64,000 nucleotides of DNA from Candidatus Bathyarchaeota archaeon (GTDB lineage Archaea; Thermoproteota; Bathyarchaeia; Bathyarchaeales; SOJC01), in NCBI GenBank assembly GCA_023131225.1, contig JAGLZW010000002.1, positions 1 to 64,000 of the forward strand, given 5' to 3'. The notes below the pieces were generated by a model. It was not told where the DNA came from and did no database searches. It saw only the letters and a program-made list of their open reading frames with translations. This document shows positions 18,914 to 27,498 of this stretch, piece by piece. The translations under genes were made by a program, and so were the position numbers. The first letter of the stretch is position 1. Every line of letters begins with the position of its first letter.

Positions 18914-19714
18914 CTACACGCTCACCCGCACCGTAGCAATAACAAAGTTAAAAACAACCTTACTACCATCCAATTGAAGAGTTGTGTCAAGAGCATTATC
19001 TCCCAATCGAACGCTGATATTGCATTTATTGTTTAAAACTTCATAGCCGTTGCCGTGGGGACCACCATAAGGGATCGTTGTTATATTAAGACATCTTGCG
19101 ATAAGATCAAAATCACCAATGTATGTTGACCATTTTGCCATCTCAATATTAATAATCCATATGTCCACGTAATTGACAAGTACCTGCTGATCACCCTCAG
19201 TAACGTTAATTGTAGAGGTTTTCATAGCTCGCACTCCATAAGCTAGGTTCAATGTAACCCAGCCTGAGTTTTGTTCTATTAACGCCCTTCCATAGCTTCC
19301 TGTGCCGTTAGAAATTATTTCGTCGCTCCCTAAGAGGTATGAGGAATAGTTCGCTCCAAAGTTAACATACATCGTTTTTGTGCTATATCTCACATATCCA
19401 GTTTGGGTGGAATAGCTTGCGTTAACATAGTCCGTTACATTGATGTGCAAGGGTAAGTTTGGAATTAGCTCTAATTGCCCATAATTAACTGTGAATCTGG
19501 CTGAACGGGCCCCCTGAAGCTTCCAAGCAATGTTTTCTAGTGCGTCATCAAATGCTAAGATTGACTTCTTCGCAACCTCAAACTCAGCTGCACCCCTTTG
19601 TTGCTCTAGAACTTGATAGGTGTAGGTACTAGTTACAAGCACCAACACTATAATAGTTGCAGTCATTATAACTGCAGATATAGCATACGAGACCCCGCGC
19701 CTATTGAAAATCAT
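18914..19714 (-). CDS. Type IV pilin-like protein
   Basis: A 266-residue protein with a clear class III signal: MIFNRRG, then the hydrophobic helix VSYAISAVIMTATIIVLVLV, very like the pilin at 14531 around the cleavage site. A helical spacer (QVLEQQRGAAEFEVAKKS) leads to a beta-rich, sequon-rich extracellular domain. It directly follows the TadC/ArlJ-like membrane protein gene in the operon, with eight bases between them. Probably a fibre subunit. Confidence 0.75.
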   Translation of the reverse strand: MIFNRRGVSYAISAVIMTATIIVLVLVTSTYTYQVLEQQRGAAEFEVAKKSILAFDDALENIAWKLQGARSARFTVNYGQLELIPNLPLHINVTDYVNASYSTQTGYVRYSTKTMYVNFGANYSSYLLGSDEIISNGTGSYGRALIEQNSGWVTLNLAYGVRAMKTSTINVTEGDQQVLVNYVDIWIINIEMAKWSTYIGDFDLIARCLNITTIPYGGPHGNGYEVLNNKCNISVRLGDNALDTTLQLDGSKVVFNFVIATVRVSV

Positions 19715-19722
19715 ATCAACAG

Positions 19723-21435
19723 TTAACCTCCAGTGAAGCTAATCAAAGATGGAGCTACCTTAGATGTTACTATAGCGATTATTGTCAGTAATGTTGCGTG
19801 TTTGAAGCCTGCGGCAACGGATTCCTCGCTTATCTTCCCTCCCACAAGCCCAATTAAATAGCTATGAATTATGACAGAAGTGGAAAAAATAAGCATTAAT
19901 GCATCTATATCTACCGTAGTCGTCGCCTCAGGACCTGCAAGGCCAACTGTTTGTGTTGTAAAAGTGAGCATCATAACAGTTGTAGCCACCAACATGAGAG
20001 ACGCAAAGTAAGGCATCATTATGTAAGGTTTAACTGACATCCTCTTCTCTTTTTCCACCTGCTGCGTCGTAGTGGTAAATCTCGCAAGCGACTCAATCAT
20101 CGCGATAGTGCCACCGCCAACATCAATAGTCTCCACCAAAAGAAACATAACAATCTGCGTCGCCCAACTCTTTGTTCGATTGACAAAATCCATGAAAACT
20201 TTCCTTATCGGGATACCCCAAGAAAGCTCAGCTGTTATTTTCCTTAAATGCTTGCTGAAACTTCCATATTCCCGATTAGAAAGAGTTTCAATACATTTTT
20301 CCGGGGCAAGACCAGTCTTCCTAGTTTCTGTAAGGTCTTGAAGAAAAAGAGTAACTCCCTTCTCGGTGCTCATTTTTTCTGCAGAAAGCCTCTCATGGAC
20401 AATGGCAGGTGGTCCAGTTGTAATCACCAAAGCTATTGAAACCGCCGTTGGAAGATCGACAATGTTTGTTAATGGCGCAAGAAACGGAACAGGCATAATA
20501 TCCAAGAAGTTAGTGAGAAGCATAAAAACTCCTGCAGCAATCACCCCACAGATCCCATAGATCTTGTAGGGTCTCCAATCCGTAATCGGAGATTTCGGCT
20601 GCATACCATGTGCAAGATAGATGAACACAAACGAAAGTAGCGGCGTGAAAACATACGTGTACAGAATTATTCCTGAGTACGAAGACATTCCTGTACTATA
20701 GATTGCCTCCACGCTGAACAAGATATAAAAGCACAGAGACATGAGGACCATAATGATAATGAATGACTCTAAAAGCATGCCAAGCCGCTCTGCAGCCGCT
20801 CGTACTCTTGCAGCTCTTGTCATAAAGAGCTCTCTAGACTTTGTTTCAAGGAAACTAGTAATGTCTCCACCTATGATAACTGTAGAAGCATATCCTCCAA
20901 CAAACTCCCGATAAATGTCTAATGGATTTGCTTTTGCAGAGTTTTGCATAGCAGTTAAAGGATCTACGCCAAAAATCTCTACATCTCTGATCAAGTTTTT
21001 TGCTTCTTGGCTCATCGCAGGCATCAAGTCTGCTTCTGCTAGTCGTTTGAAGCTTGTATATGGAGGAATTCCCCCTGATGCCATGACAGCCACGTAAGTT
21101 GCGGCAAATGGCATTTCTCTTTCCAACCGTTGAGATCGTTCACTGGCCTTGGACATAGGGGTGAGCATGAAGGCAATCATTACAAATAGAGGAGTAGGCA
21201 CTAGGAAGATTAGAGGCATGAATTGGAAGAAGTAGAGAAGCACAATAGCAACTATACTTACTGGAAGTGTCAGAGAGGCCACAAAAAACATTAGAGATAC
21301 ATATGTCTCAGCATATATCCTCATATTTGCTCTTTTAAGATAGCCTTCAAACTCGAAGACGTTCTTTAGGAAGACCGGCGCTATCCTTCCGAAAAAGCGG
21401 AACGAAAGCCCTTCAAGAGTGCTTAGCAATGGCAA
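19723..21435 (-). CDS. Type IV pilus assembly membrane protein (TadC/ArlJ-like)
   Basis: A 570-residue polytopic membrane protein, the platform on which the secretion ATPase works. It has two copies of the type II secretion F domain: the first near residues 100-235 (PFAATYVAVMASGGIPPYTSF), the second near 350-490 (LFLQDLTETRKTGLAPEKCI, then DVGGGTIAMIESLARFT). Each copy is followed by membrane helices. The start overlaps the ATPase gene by 23 bases, so the two are probably translated together. Double-domain proteins of this sort are usual in archaeal pilus systems. Confidence 0.85.
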   Translation of the reverse strand: MPLLSTLEGLSFRFFGRIAPVFLKNVFEFEGYLKRANMRIYAETYVSLMFFVASLTLPVSIVAIVLLYFFQFMPLIFLVPTPLFVMIAFMLTPMSKASERSQRLEREMPFAATYVAVMASGGIPPYTSFKRLAEADLMPAMSQEAKNLIRDVEIFGVDPLTAMQNSAKANPLDIYREFVGGYASTVIIGGDITSFLETKSRELFMTRAARVRAAAERLGMLLESFIIIMVLMSLCFYILFSVEAIYSTGMSSYSGIILYTYVFTPLLSFVFIYLAHGMQPKSPITDWRPYKIYGICGVIAAGVFMLLTNFLDIMPVPFLAPLTNIVDLPTAVSIALVITTGPPAIVHERLSAEKMSTEKGVTLFLQDLTETRKTGLAPEKCIETLSNREYGSFSKHLRKITAELSWGIPIRKVFMDFVNRTKSWATQIVMFLLVETIDVGGGTIAMIESLARFTTTTQQVEKEKRMSVKPYIMMPYFASLMLVATTVMMLTFTTQTVGLAGPEATTTVDIDALMLIFSTSVIIHSYLIGLVGGKISEESVAAGFKHATLLTIIAIVTSKVAPSLISFTGG

Positions 21436-23062
21436 GTGCTTCTATTTCTCCTATTGAAACTTTTTTGTAAAACTCTTCGGGTCTAGCATAATATTCTGCA
21501 ATAATTGCTGCAACATCTTTGTAGCTGCGAATGTTTTGTTCTCTCATCCAATGCAACACTTTTCTACGTTGCTCAATCTCATTTTCCAAATCTTTTCTGT
21601 CCATGTCGGTGCGTTCAGACATGTAAGGCAACATAACGCTATCGTCAAATGAAGATAGGTAATCGTCTTTCGTAGGTTGCCATTTGAAAATCCTTCGATA
21701 ATCCTCGTAGTTAGCAACTTCATTTATTTCCATCACACGTCTAAATGCTTTCGTTTCCCCCCCTACTTCTAAGTGAACCCTTTGAATAGACAACACAATG
21801 TTCAAGAGCGGAATGTATGCAGGTGCAATATTCATAGGTTTCTGGGTGAGACGCTTAACCGCAGAATCAACGTCTTCAGCGTGCATTGTGCTCATGCCAC
21901 CGTGACCTGTTGCCATTGCCTGAAATAGGACATAGGCTTCTGCGCCTCGAATCTCCCCTACTATGAGAACGTCTGGCCTATGTCTCATCGAAGTTTTTAC
22001 AAGATCAAAAAGTGTCACTTCACCTGTCTGGTCTTTACCAAGCCCATAACTCCTTCTTGAAATCAACGAAATCCAGTTCTCATGAGAAAGATTCAGCTCA
22101 GCGGTTTCCTCAATTGTGATTAGTTTGCTACCAGGTTTAATGAGGCAGGCAAGAGCATTCAATGCTGTTGTTTTCCCGGATGCTGTTCCGCCCAAAATCA
22201 TGATTGATGCTCTATTTTCTAGACATAACCAGAAATATGCAGCTATCTCTTCAGAGAAGGTTCCAAGGTTAATTAAGTCAATGATAGAATATGGGTCTTC
22301 TCTGAATTTCCGTATAGTGAAAGCTGTGCCAAAAGGTGTGATTTCGCGTCGATAACATACAGCAAGTCTGTGTTTTCCGGGGAGTGAAGCGTCAACTATA
22401 GGGAATGCAGTGCTTACATGTTTTCCAGCCATGTGGACTAGCTTAACTACCAAGTTGTCCAATTCGGGATCTTCTCGGAAAAGGAGGTTGGTTTCGAGAC
22501 TTTCGTATTTTCGGTGCCATATGTAAACTGATCTTTGGATACCGTCACATGATATGTCTTCGATGTTAGGATCACGCATAAGCGGGTCAATTCTTCCGAA
22601 GCCGACAAGGTCTCGCTCAGCATGATAAAGGATTTTGTACCAAGAAACATCGGGCAACCAACCTAGGCTGATACGGTATTTGTCGACTATTTGTCTGGCT
22701 TCTGTGGCAAAAAACTTTCTAGGATCGTCAATTTCCTCTTTTGGAGAATCTATCTCAGCCAGCAAAACATCCAAAACACGATTGTAGATATTCTGCTCCA
22801 ACGGATCCAGCTGTAACTCGTCAAGTATATATTTGTATTCACCAGTTTTTGGGTTCTGCACTATAGCCACATGTGCAAAAGGCTCATACAACGGATATCT
22901 CTCAATAATCTTGAAACCTCTGGGGACAGGTTTTGGCGGTGCTTTTTGAACAACCATTTGCATAGGTGGCTTACGGAATTGTGGCAACTTAATTTTTTTT
23001 AGAGAATCTTTTAGTTTCGCTGACGCTTTTTTCAAGTGTTGCAACGTTGCTCTCCTATACAA
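21413..23062 (-). CDS. Type IV pilus secretion ATPase (GspE/ArlI family)
   Basis: A 549-residue cytoplasmic motor ATPase. Walker A GGTASGKTT near residue 288; Asp-box and Walker B region VLIVGEIRGAEAY, then the His box ATGHGGMSTMHAED, the standard order for the GspE/VirB11 superfamily. The roughly 70-residue basic N-terminus (KKASAKLKDSLKKIKLPQ) is typical of archaeal pilus ATPases. It is the first gene of a seven-gene operon with its own TATA box, so it is probably leaderless. It powers assembly of the pilins coded downstream. Confidence 0.92.
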   Translation of the reverse strand: MYRRATLQHLKKASAKLKDSLKKIKLPQFRKPPMQMVVQKAPPKPVPRGFKIIERYPLYEPFAHVAIVQNPKTGEYKYILDELQLDPLEQNIYNRVLDVLLAEIDSPKEEIDDPRKFFATEARQIVDKYRISLGWLPDVSWYKILYHAERDLVGFGRIDPLMRDPNIEDISCDGIQRSVYIWHRKYESLETNLLFREDPELDNLVVKLVHMAGKHVSTAFPIVDASLPGKHRLAVCYRREITPFGTAFTIRKFREDPYSIIDLINLGTFSEEIAAYFWLCLENRASIMILGGTASGKTTALNALACLIKPGSKLITIEETAELNLSHENWISLISRRSYGLGKDQTGEVTLFDLVKTSMRHRPDVLIVGEIRGAEAYVLFQAMATGHGGMSTMHAEDVDSAVKRLTQKPMNIAPAYIPLLNIVLSIQRVHLEVGGETKAFRRVMEINEVANYEDYRRIFKWQPTKDDYLSSFDDSVMLPYMSERTDMDRKDLENEIEQRRKVLHWMREQNIRSYKDVAAIIAEYYARPEEFYKKVSIGEIEALAIAKHS

Positions 23063-23080
23063 TTAAAGCGCACGAGTGTG

Positions 23081-23090
23081 TATTAAATAT
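23081..23090 (-). promoter_or_regulatory. TATA box of the pilus operon
   Basis: On the minus strand ATATTTAATA is centred about 24 bases before the ATG at 23062, at the expected distance for a leaderless archaeal message. Confidence 0.55.
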
Positions 23091-23250
23091 TGCGTCTTGC
23101 TAAAGCATAGTCAAACTCTGAAATTGAACAACTTAGCCTTTAAGGTATCACCTTGATTTGAGAAAGAGGATTCTTTGTGGCATAGGAAAATGGAGATCAT
23201 GAAGAAATTCGAAGTGGGCATCGACGGAAAGGGCAAAAAGTTTGATTGCG

Positions 23251-24234
23251 TTACCTTTTTCCTTTCAGTTCATTTACTTTGCTTTTTAGGGGCGAAACTA
23301 CTTTGAAGAGGTCTTCCACGACACCATAGTCAGCTACACCGAAGATAGGTGCGTGTGGATCCTTGTTTACTGCGATGATTAGATCCGAGTTTTTCATCCC
23401 GAGGACATGTTGGAAGGCGCCGCTTATTCCGAGGGCTATGTAAAGTTTCGGTTTAACAGTCTTTCCAGAACTGCCAACTTGACGGTCGTTAGGAAGCCAT
23501 CCTTTATCTACGATGGGACGTGAACAGGCTAACACAGCTCCAAGGGTTTTTGCCAGTTCTTCTATTGGAGGAATATCACTTTCGTCTTTTATCCCGCGCC
23601 CAATTCCTATGAGCACATCCGCAACTGTTATATCTACGCCGCCGGGAGGAGGCAAAACATATTTGATAAAGCGTTTTTCCGCTATTTCCTCAGAAATAGG
23701 AGAAGGAACTTCAATAATTTCTCCATTTGCAGAAGTCTTCTTTCCAACTGGGAAAGCTGCTTGTCGAACAGTCACGATGTAATTTTCTGCTTTACGAAGC
23801 ACTGCATTGACATTTACCTTGCCACCATACATCTGACGCGTCACAGTTAATGTCTCATTTTTAAATTTTAGGCCTATGCAGTCCGTTGCTAAGGGTACAT
23901 CCAACGAAACAGCGAGGCATGGCGCCAAATCCATACCAAAAGAGGTGTGCCCAATTAAGGTTAATAATGGCTTGCGTTCTCTTATTAAATTGGACAGTAT
24001 CTTCTGATAGGTTTCTGAGTTAAAATTCTCCAACTTTGCATCTTCAACCAACAGAACCTTTTTTGCGTATTCTGAAAGAGTTTTTGCTTGTTCTTTGACG
24101 TCTTTCCCGAATAGCACTACTGATAGTTCTGTGTTTGTTTTCTCAGCCAATTCCTTACCTTTGGCTAACATTTCAAAGGTTATGTCTCTGATCTGTCCTT
24201 GTCTATGTTCGCTTAGAACAAAAATTTCTTTCAT
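23251..24234 (-). CDS. etfA: Electron transfer flavoprotein alpha subunit
   Basis: A 327-residue ETF alpha subunit. N-terminal domain starts MKEIFVLSEHRQGQIRD; the C-terminal FAD domain shows the family sequence VGSSGKTVKPKLYIALGISG, then QHVLGM, and NKDPHAPIFGVADYGVVED. These residues bind the FAD that exchanges electrons with partner dehydrogenases. It follows etfB directly, the stop of one touching the start of the other, and lies in an operon with a second HdrA. With a bifurcating Hdr, the pair may pass electrons from an acyl-CoA or 2-hydroxyacid dehydrogenase, or act as a bifurcating ETF; the sequence alone does not decide. Confidence 0.92.
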   Translation of the reverse strand: MKEIFVLSEHRQGQIRDITFEMLAKGKELAEKTNTELSVVLFGKDVKEQAKTLSEYAKKVLLVEDAKLENFNSETYQKILSNLIRERKPLLTLIGHTSFGMDLAPCLAVSLDVPLATDCIGLKFKNETLTVTRQMYGGKVNVNAVLRKAENYIVTVRQAAFPVGKKTSANGEIIEVPSPISEEIAEKRFIKYVLPPPGGVDITVADVLIGIGRGIKDESDIPPIEELAKTLGAVLACSRPIVDKGWLPNDRQVGSSGKTVKPKLYIALGISGAFQHVLGMKNSDLIIAVNKDPHAPIFGVADYGVVEDLFKVVSPLKSKVNELKGKR

Positions 24235-25023
24235 CTATACTAACCCCCTTGCTTTTAGGATTTCGGCAATTCTCGCAGCAACTTCTTCTGGGCTCCCTTT
24301 TAGGAATTCTGCTTGTTTCTCTACAGGTGGCACGTACATATTTTCTATCTTTGTCCATGAACCAGCTTCCCCAACCTCATTTTCGCTTAGACCAACTTCA
24401 GCCAAGCTGAAGACTTTTATCTCCTTCTGCATTGCTTTTCTTATTCCCATAATGGAGACATAGCGAGGTTCATTAATTCCTGTTTGGATTGTAAGCACAG
24501 CTGGTAGCTTTATTTCGATAATTTCTTCTAAGCCACCTTCCAATTCACGGTTGACCTTGGCGATGTCGCCGTTCAATTCGATTTTCTTAACCATGGTGGC
24601 GTGGGGGATTCCGAGAAGTTCTGCAAGTGTTGGCCCCACTATTGCATAACCATCGTCACCTGCTTGTGCTCCCGTAAATATCATGTTGAAAGGCAAATCT
24701 TTAATGATCTTATGGAGAATTTTGGCGATGGCGTAGCCGTCAGAGCCTTCGAACTTCGGGTCGGTAAGCCTTACAGCCTTGTCTGCGCCACGGGCTAAAC
24801 ACTTCCTTAAAGTGCTGTCAGCATCCTCAGAGCCCACTGTTATGGCGGTAACGGTGCCTCCGATTTTTTCTTTTACTTGCACTGCTTCCTCTAGAGCGTA
24901 ATCATCCCATTCATTAATGTCAAAAACTAGACCACTTTTTTCTATGGTTTTTCCTGCAGAGTCAATTTTTATCTCTGCTTCCGCCGTTTCCGGAACGTGT
25001 TTCACACAAACGATTATATCCAT
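24235..25023 (-). CDS. etfB: Electron transfer flavoprotein beta subunit
   Basis: A 262-residue ETF beta subunit. The N-terminus MDIIVCVKHVPETAEAEI is characteristic, as are DINEWDDYALEEAVQVKEK, ARGADKAVRL and the nucleotide-binding stretch FTGAQAGDDGYAIVGPTLAE, followed by LPAVLTIQTGINEPRY. It is coded between hdrA2 (15 bases upstream) and etfA (immediately downstream), so the three should be co-transcribed. The close join with an HdrA gene, not a CoA dehydrogenase gene, is the informative feature. Confidence 0.93.
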   Translation of the reverse strand: MDIIVCVKHVPETAEAEIKIDSAGKTIEKSGLVFDINEWDDYALEEAVQVKEKIGGTVTAITVGSEDADSTLRKCLARGADKAVRLTDPKFEGSDGYAIAKILHKIIKDLPFNMIFTGAQAGDDGYAIVGPTLAELLGIPHATMVKKIELNGDIAKVNRELEGGLEEIIEIKLPAVLTIQTGINEPRYVSIMGIRKAMQKEIKVFSLAEVGLSENEVGEAGSWTKIENMYVPPVEKQAEFLKGSPEEVAARIAEILKARGLV

Positions 25024-25038
25024 AACGCTTTTTCTCTC

Positions 25039-27402
25039 CTAGATGCCTAGCTTCTCTTTGAGCTTATTACGTTTCTCCATGGAGAAGGGCCCGAATTTCT
25101 TAATTCTTTCTGAAAACCTTGTGAACAAGTCTGCAGCCTTTTTGTATACGGGTAGGGGGACATAGCTGTAGCGGACTCTCATGCCTTTTATTTCAAATTC
25201 TGCAAGGGAACGGTTCATTTCAATCATCCTCTTCTTGGTAAAATGCTCATCGATGTCTTCTTGTCCCTCAATCACCAATATTCCATCCGCTCCGAGGGCA
25301 AACGCATAAAGCAGATGTTTCAAACCTAAGATGGCGGTGGAAGGAACCGCTAATATTCGAATGTTTTCGGGATAATTGACACGATCAAGGCCTAGAAAGT
25401 CCATGCCAGTATATCCAACATTTTTGTCTACAAAAGCAACAATCCTAACCTCGTCAGGTTCCTTGTCCATGAGAACTCCTCGCAGATTAGCTACGATCTG
25501 CCTATTTGTTGAATTCTTAAAGTCTATGGCTTCCTTTGGGCAAACGGGAATGCATGCACCGCAGCCAGTACACATGAACGGGTTAATTTTGGCTTTTTTG
25601 GCTTCCATAATTATGGCGTTGACTGGGCAAACTTGAACGCAAAGGCCGCAGCCGTTGCATAAGGCTGTAATTACAAAGGCCTTTTCTGGGCTTGTCGTGA
25701 TGCGTTCTCCTTTCAGGAAAAGAGAAGCCTTGGCAGATGCTGCTAATGCGTCGGAAACTGTGTCGCGAACATCTTTCGGGCTTAGGGCGCATCCACACGC
25801 AAATATTCCAGTTTTAAGCGAGTCTACAGGATCGAGCTTCGGGTGTTTTTCTTGTATGAAGCCATTTTCTCCTAAGGAAAGTTTCATTTTGCCAGCGAGC
25901 TCTCCAAGTCCCACTGGTGGAACCATGGGCGTGGCCAGAGCAACCATGTCGTACTCTCTTTCTGTAACCTCGCCCATCAAAGTATCTTCCGCTAAAACAA
26001 CAAGTTTGCCATTTTTGTTCTTCCAGATTTCAGCCACTCTACCTTTAGTGAATAAAACTCCAGCTTCCTCATCTCGCCAATAAAGTTCTTCATAACCTTT
26101 GCCAGTAGCTCTAATGTCAATATAATAAACATGAACATCGATTCCAAGCATTTTCCTAAGAACGAAAGCTTGCTTTAATGCATACATGCAACATATCCGG
26201 CTGCAATATGGAATATGATTCTTGTCTCTGGAGCCTGCACAAAGCACAATCGCTATCCTTCTAACGTCGTCGCCGTTCGCCCTTTTTACATAACCTCCTG
26301 TTGGTCCAGAGGCAGAAGTTAACCTTTCCAAATCCATCATACTGATGACATCTTTGTAAATGTCATATCCGTAATTCCTAAGCATGTTCGCGTCATAGAG
26401 CTCGTAACCAGTAGCCATAATTATGGCGCCCACTTTCAGCTCGATTGTTTTTCCCTTGTCTTCCAAATTTATGGCTTTGGCTGGACAAAGCTGCTCACAT
26501 TTTAAGCATTTTGTACATGCGTCAAAATCTATTACGTAAGCTGAGGGCACTGCTTGAGGGAACTCTATGTATGCTGCTTTCCTCTGGGATATGCCTTCGT
26601 TGAACTTGTCGGACACTGTAACTGGACAAACTTTAGCGCACACACCGCAACTCCTACAAGTCTCGATATCCACGCCGCGGGGCTTCATGAAAACCCCCAC
26701 TTCATAGTTGCCTGGACGTCCACTTATATCCTTAACTTCAGCATATGTAAGCAGATTCACGTTTCGGTTTCGCCCAACCTCAGCCATTCTCGGCGTGAGT
26801 ATACACTGGGCACAGTCTAACGTTGGAAAAACTTTAGTTAATTTAGCCATGTTCCCGCCTATGCTTGACTTTCTTTCTACAACATGAACCTTAAAACCCA
26901 AATAGCCAAGCTCTAGAGCCGCAGTAATGCCAGCTATCCCCCCACCAACGACCAAAATTTCTCTTGAACATTTTTCACTTATGCTCTCTAAGGGCTCAAG
27001 TTCCAAGCTTCGCTCATAGCTGCCCCTTATTAGGCTTATAGCTTTCTTTGTGGCTGCTTCAGAGGATTGGGGACCATGAACCCACGAGGCTTGTTCTCGG
27101 ATGTTTACGAATTCAAGCATATAGGGGTTCAATCCAGCTCGCTCGAGTACGCTTTGAAAGGTTGCAAGGTGCATTCTTGGAGTGCAACTAGCGATTACAA
27201 CGCGGTCTAAGTCTTTCTTTTTTATAGCTTCAACTATCACTTCCTGGGATGGCTTTGAACAAAGATATTTTTGGTATTTTGCAGCAACAACTCCTTTCCA
27301 ATCCTTAACTGCTTCTAAAACAACTTTCACATCCACAACGTCCCCTATGTTTCCGCCGCACTCGCAAACAAAAATCCCTATTCTCGTTGGCGCCTTCTCC
27401 AT
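25039..27402 (-). CDS. hdrA: HdrA-like bifurcating flavoprotein, ETF-linked, with cysteine-free MvhD-like tail
   Basis: A 787-residue second HdrA. It keeps the N-terminal CECGGNIGDVVD motif lost in the copy at 1931, plus SCTPRMH, the FAD site GGGIAG, two 4Fe-4S motifs (CRSCGVCAKVCP, CTKCLKCEQLCP), the YCSRICC cluster, and a C-terminal ferredoxin (CNGCGLCVQVCP, CTGCGACIPVCP). The last 130 residues align with the MvhD domain of the first copy (YPENIRILAVPSTAILGLKH), but every MvhD cysteine is replaced. It can therefore not take electrons from an Mvh hydrogenase by the usual route, which fits its placement with EtfB and EtfA. Strong ribosome site GGGTGA before the ATG. Confidence 0.9.
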   Translation of the reverse strand: MEKAPTRIGIFVCECGGNIGDVVDVKVVLEAVKDWKGVVAAKYQKYLCSKPSQEVIVEAIKKKDLDRVVIASCTPRMHLATFQSVLERAGLNPYMLEFVNIREQASWVHGPQSSEAATKKAISLIRGSYERSLELEPLESISEKCSREILVVGGGIAGITAALELGYLGFKVHVVERKSSIGGNMAKLTKVFPTLDCAQCILTPRMAEVGRNRNVNLLTYAEVKDISGRPGNYEVGVFMKPRGVDIETCRSCGVCAKVCPVTVSDKFNEGISQRKAAYIEFPQAVPSAYVIDFDACTKCLKCEQLCPAKAINLEDKGKTIELKVGAIIMATGYELYDANMLRNYGYDIYKDVISMMDLERLTSASGPTGGYVKRANGDDVRRIAIVLCAGSRDKNHIPYCSRICCMYALKQAFVLRKMLGIDVHVYYIDIRATGKGYEELYWRDEEAGVLFTKGRVAEIWKNKNGKLVVLAEDTLMGEVTEREYDMVALATPMVPPVGLGELAGKMKLSLGENGFIQEKHPKLDPVDSLKTGIFACGCALSPKDVRDTVSDALAASAKASLFLKGERITTSPEKAFVITALCNGCGLCVQVCPVNAIIMEAKKAKINPFMCTGCGACIPVCPKEAIDFKNSTNRQIVANLRGVLMDKEPDEVRIVAFVDKNVGYTGMDFLGLDRVNYPENIRILAVPSTAILGLKHLLYAFALGADGILVIEGQEDIDEHFTKKRMIEMNRSLAEFEIKGMRVRYSYVPLPVYKKAADLFTRFSERIKKFGPFSMEKRNKLKEKLGI

Positions 27403-27439
27403 CTTGTCACCCTTCGTTTCCTTGACTTGTTTTTATTCA

Positions 27440-27470
27440 TACAAAGGAAAACGCTTAAAAAACCTTATGC
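27440..27470. promoter_or_regulatory. Shared divergent promoter region, hdrA2-etf operon and HdrD-like gene
   Basis: The 96 bases between the start at 27402 (minus) and the chosen start at 27499 (plus) must hold both promoters. A plus-strand TATA-like CTTAAAAAACC lies at 27453-27463, about 40 bases before the HdrD-like ATG. Divergent sharing supports joint control of the two units. Confidence 0.4.
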
Positions 27471-27498
27471 TTCATCTTATCAAAGCGAGACAAGGAAA

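Noticed and set aside
23191-23320. Short plus-strand frame beginning MEIMKKFEVGIDGKGKKFDC
   Set aside because: The first 20 codons look protein-like, but it runs into the end of etfA on the other strand and stops; at best a relic of a lost gene.
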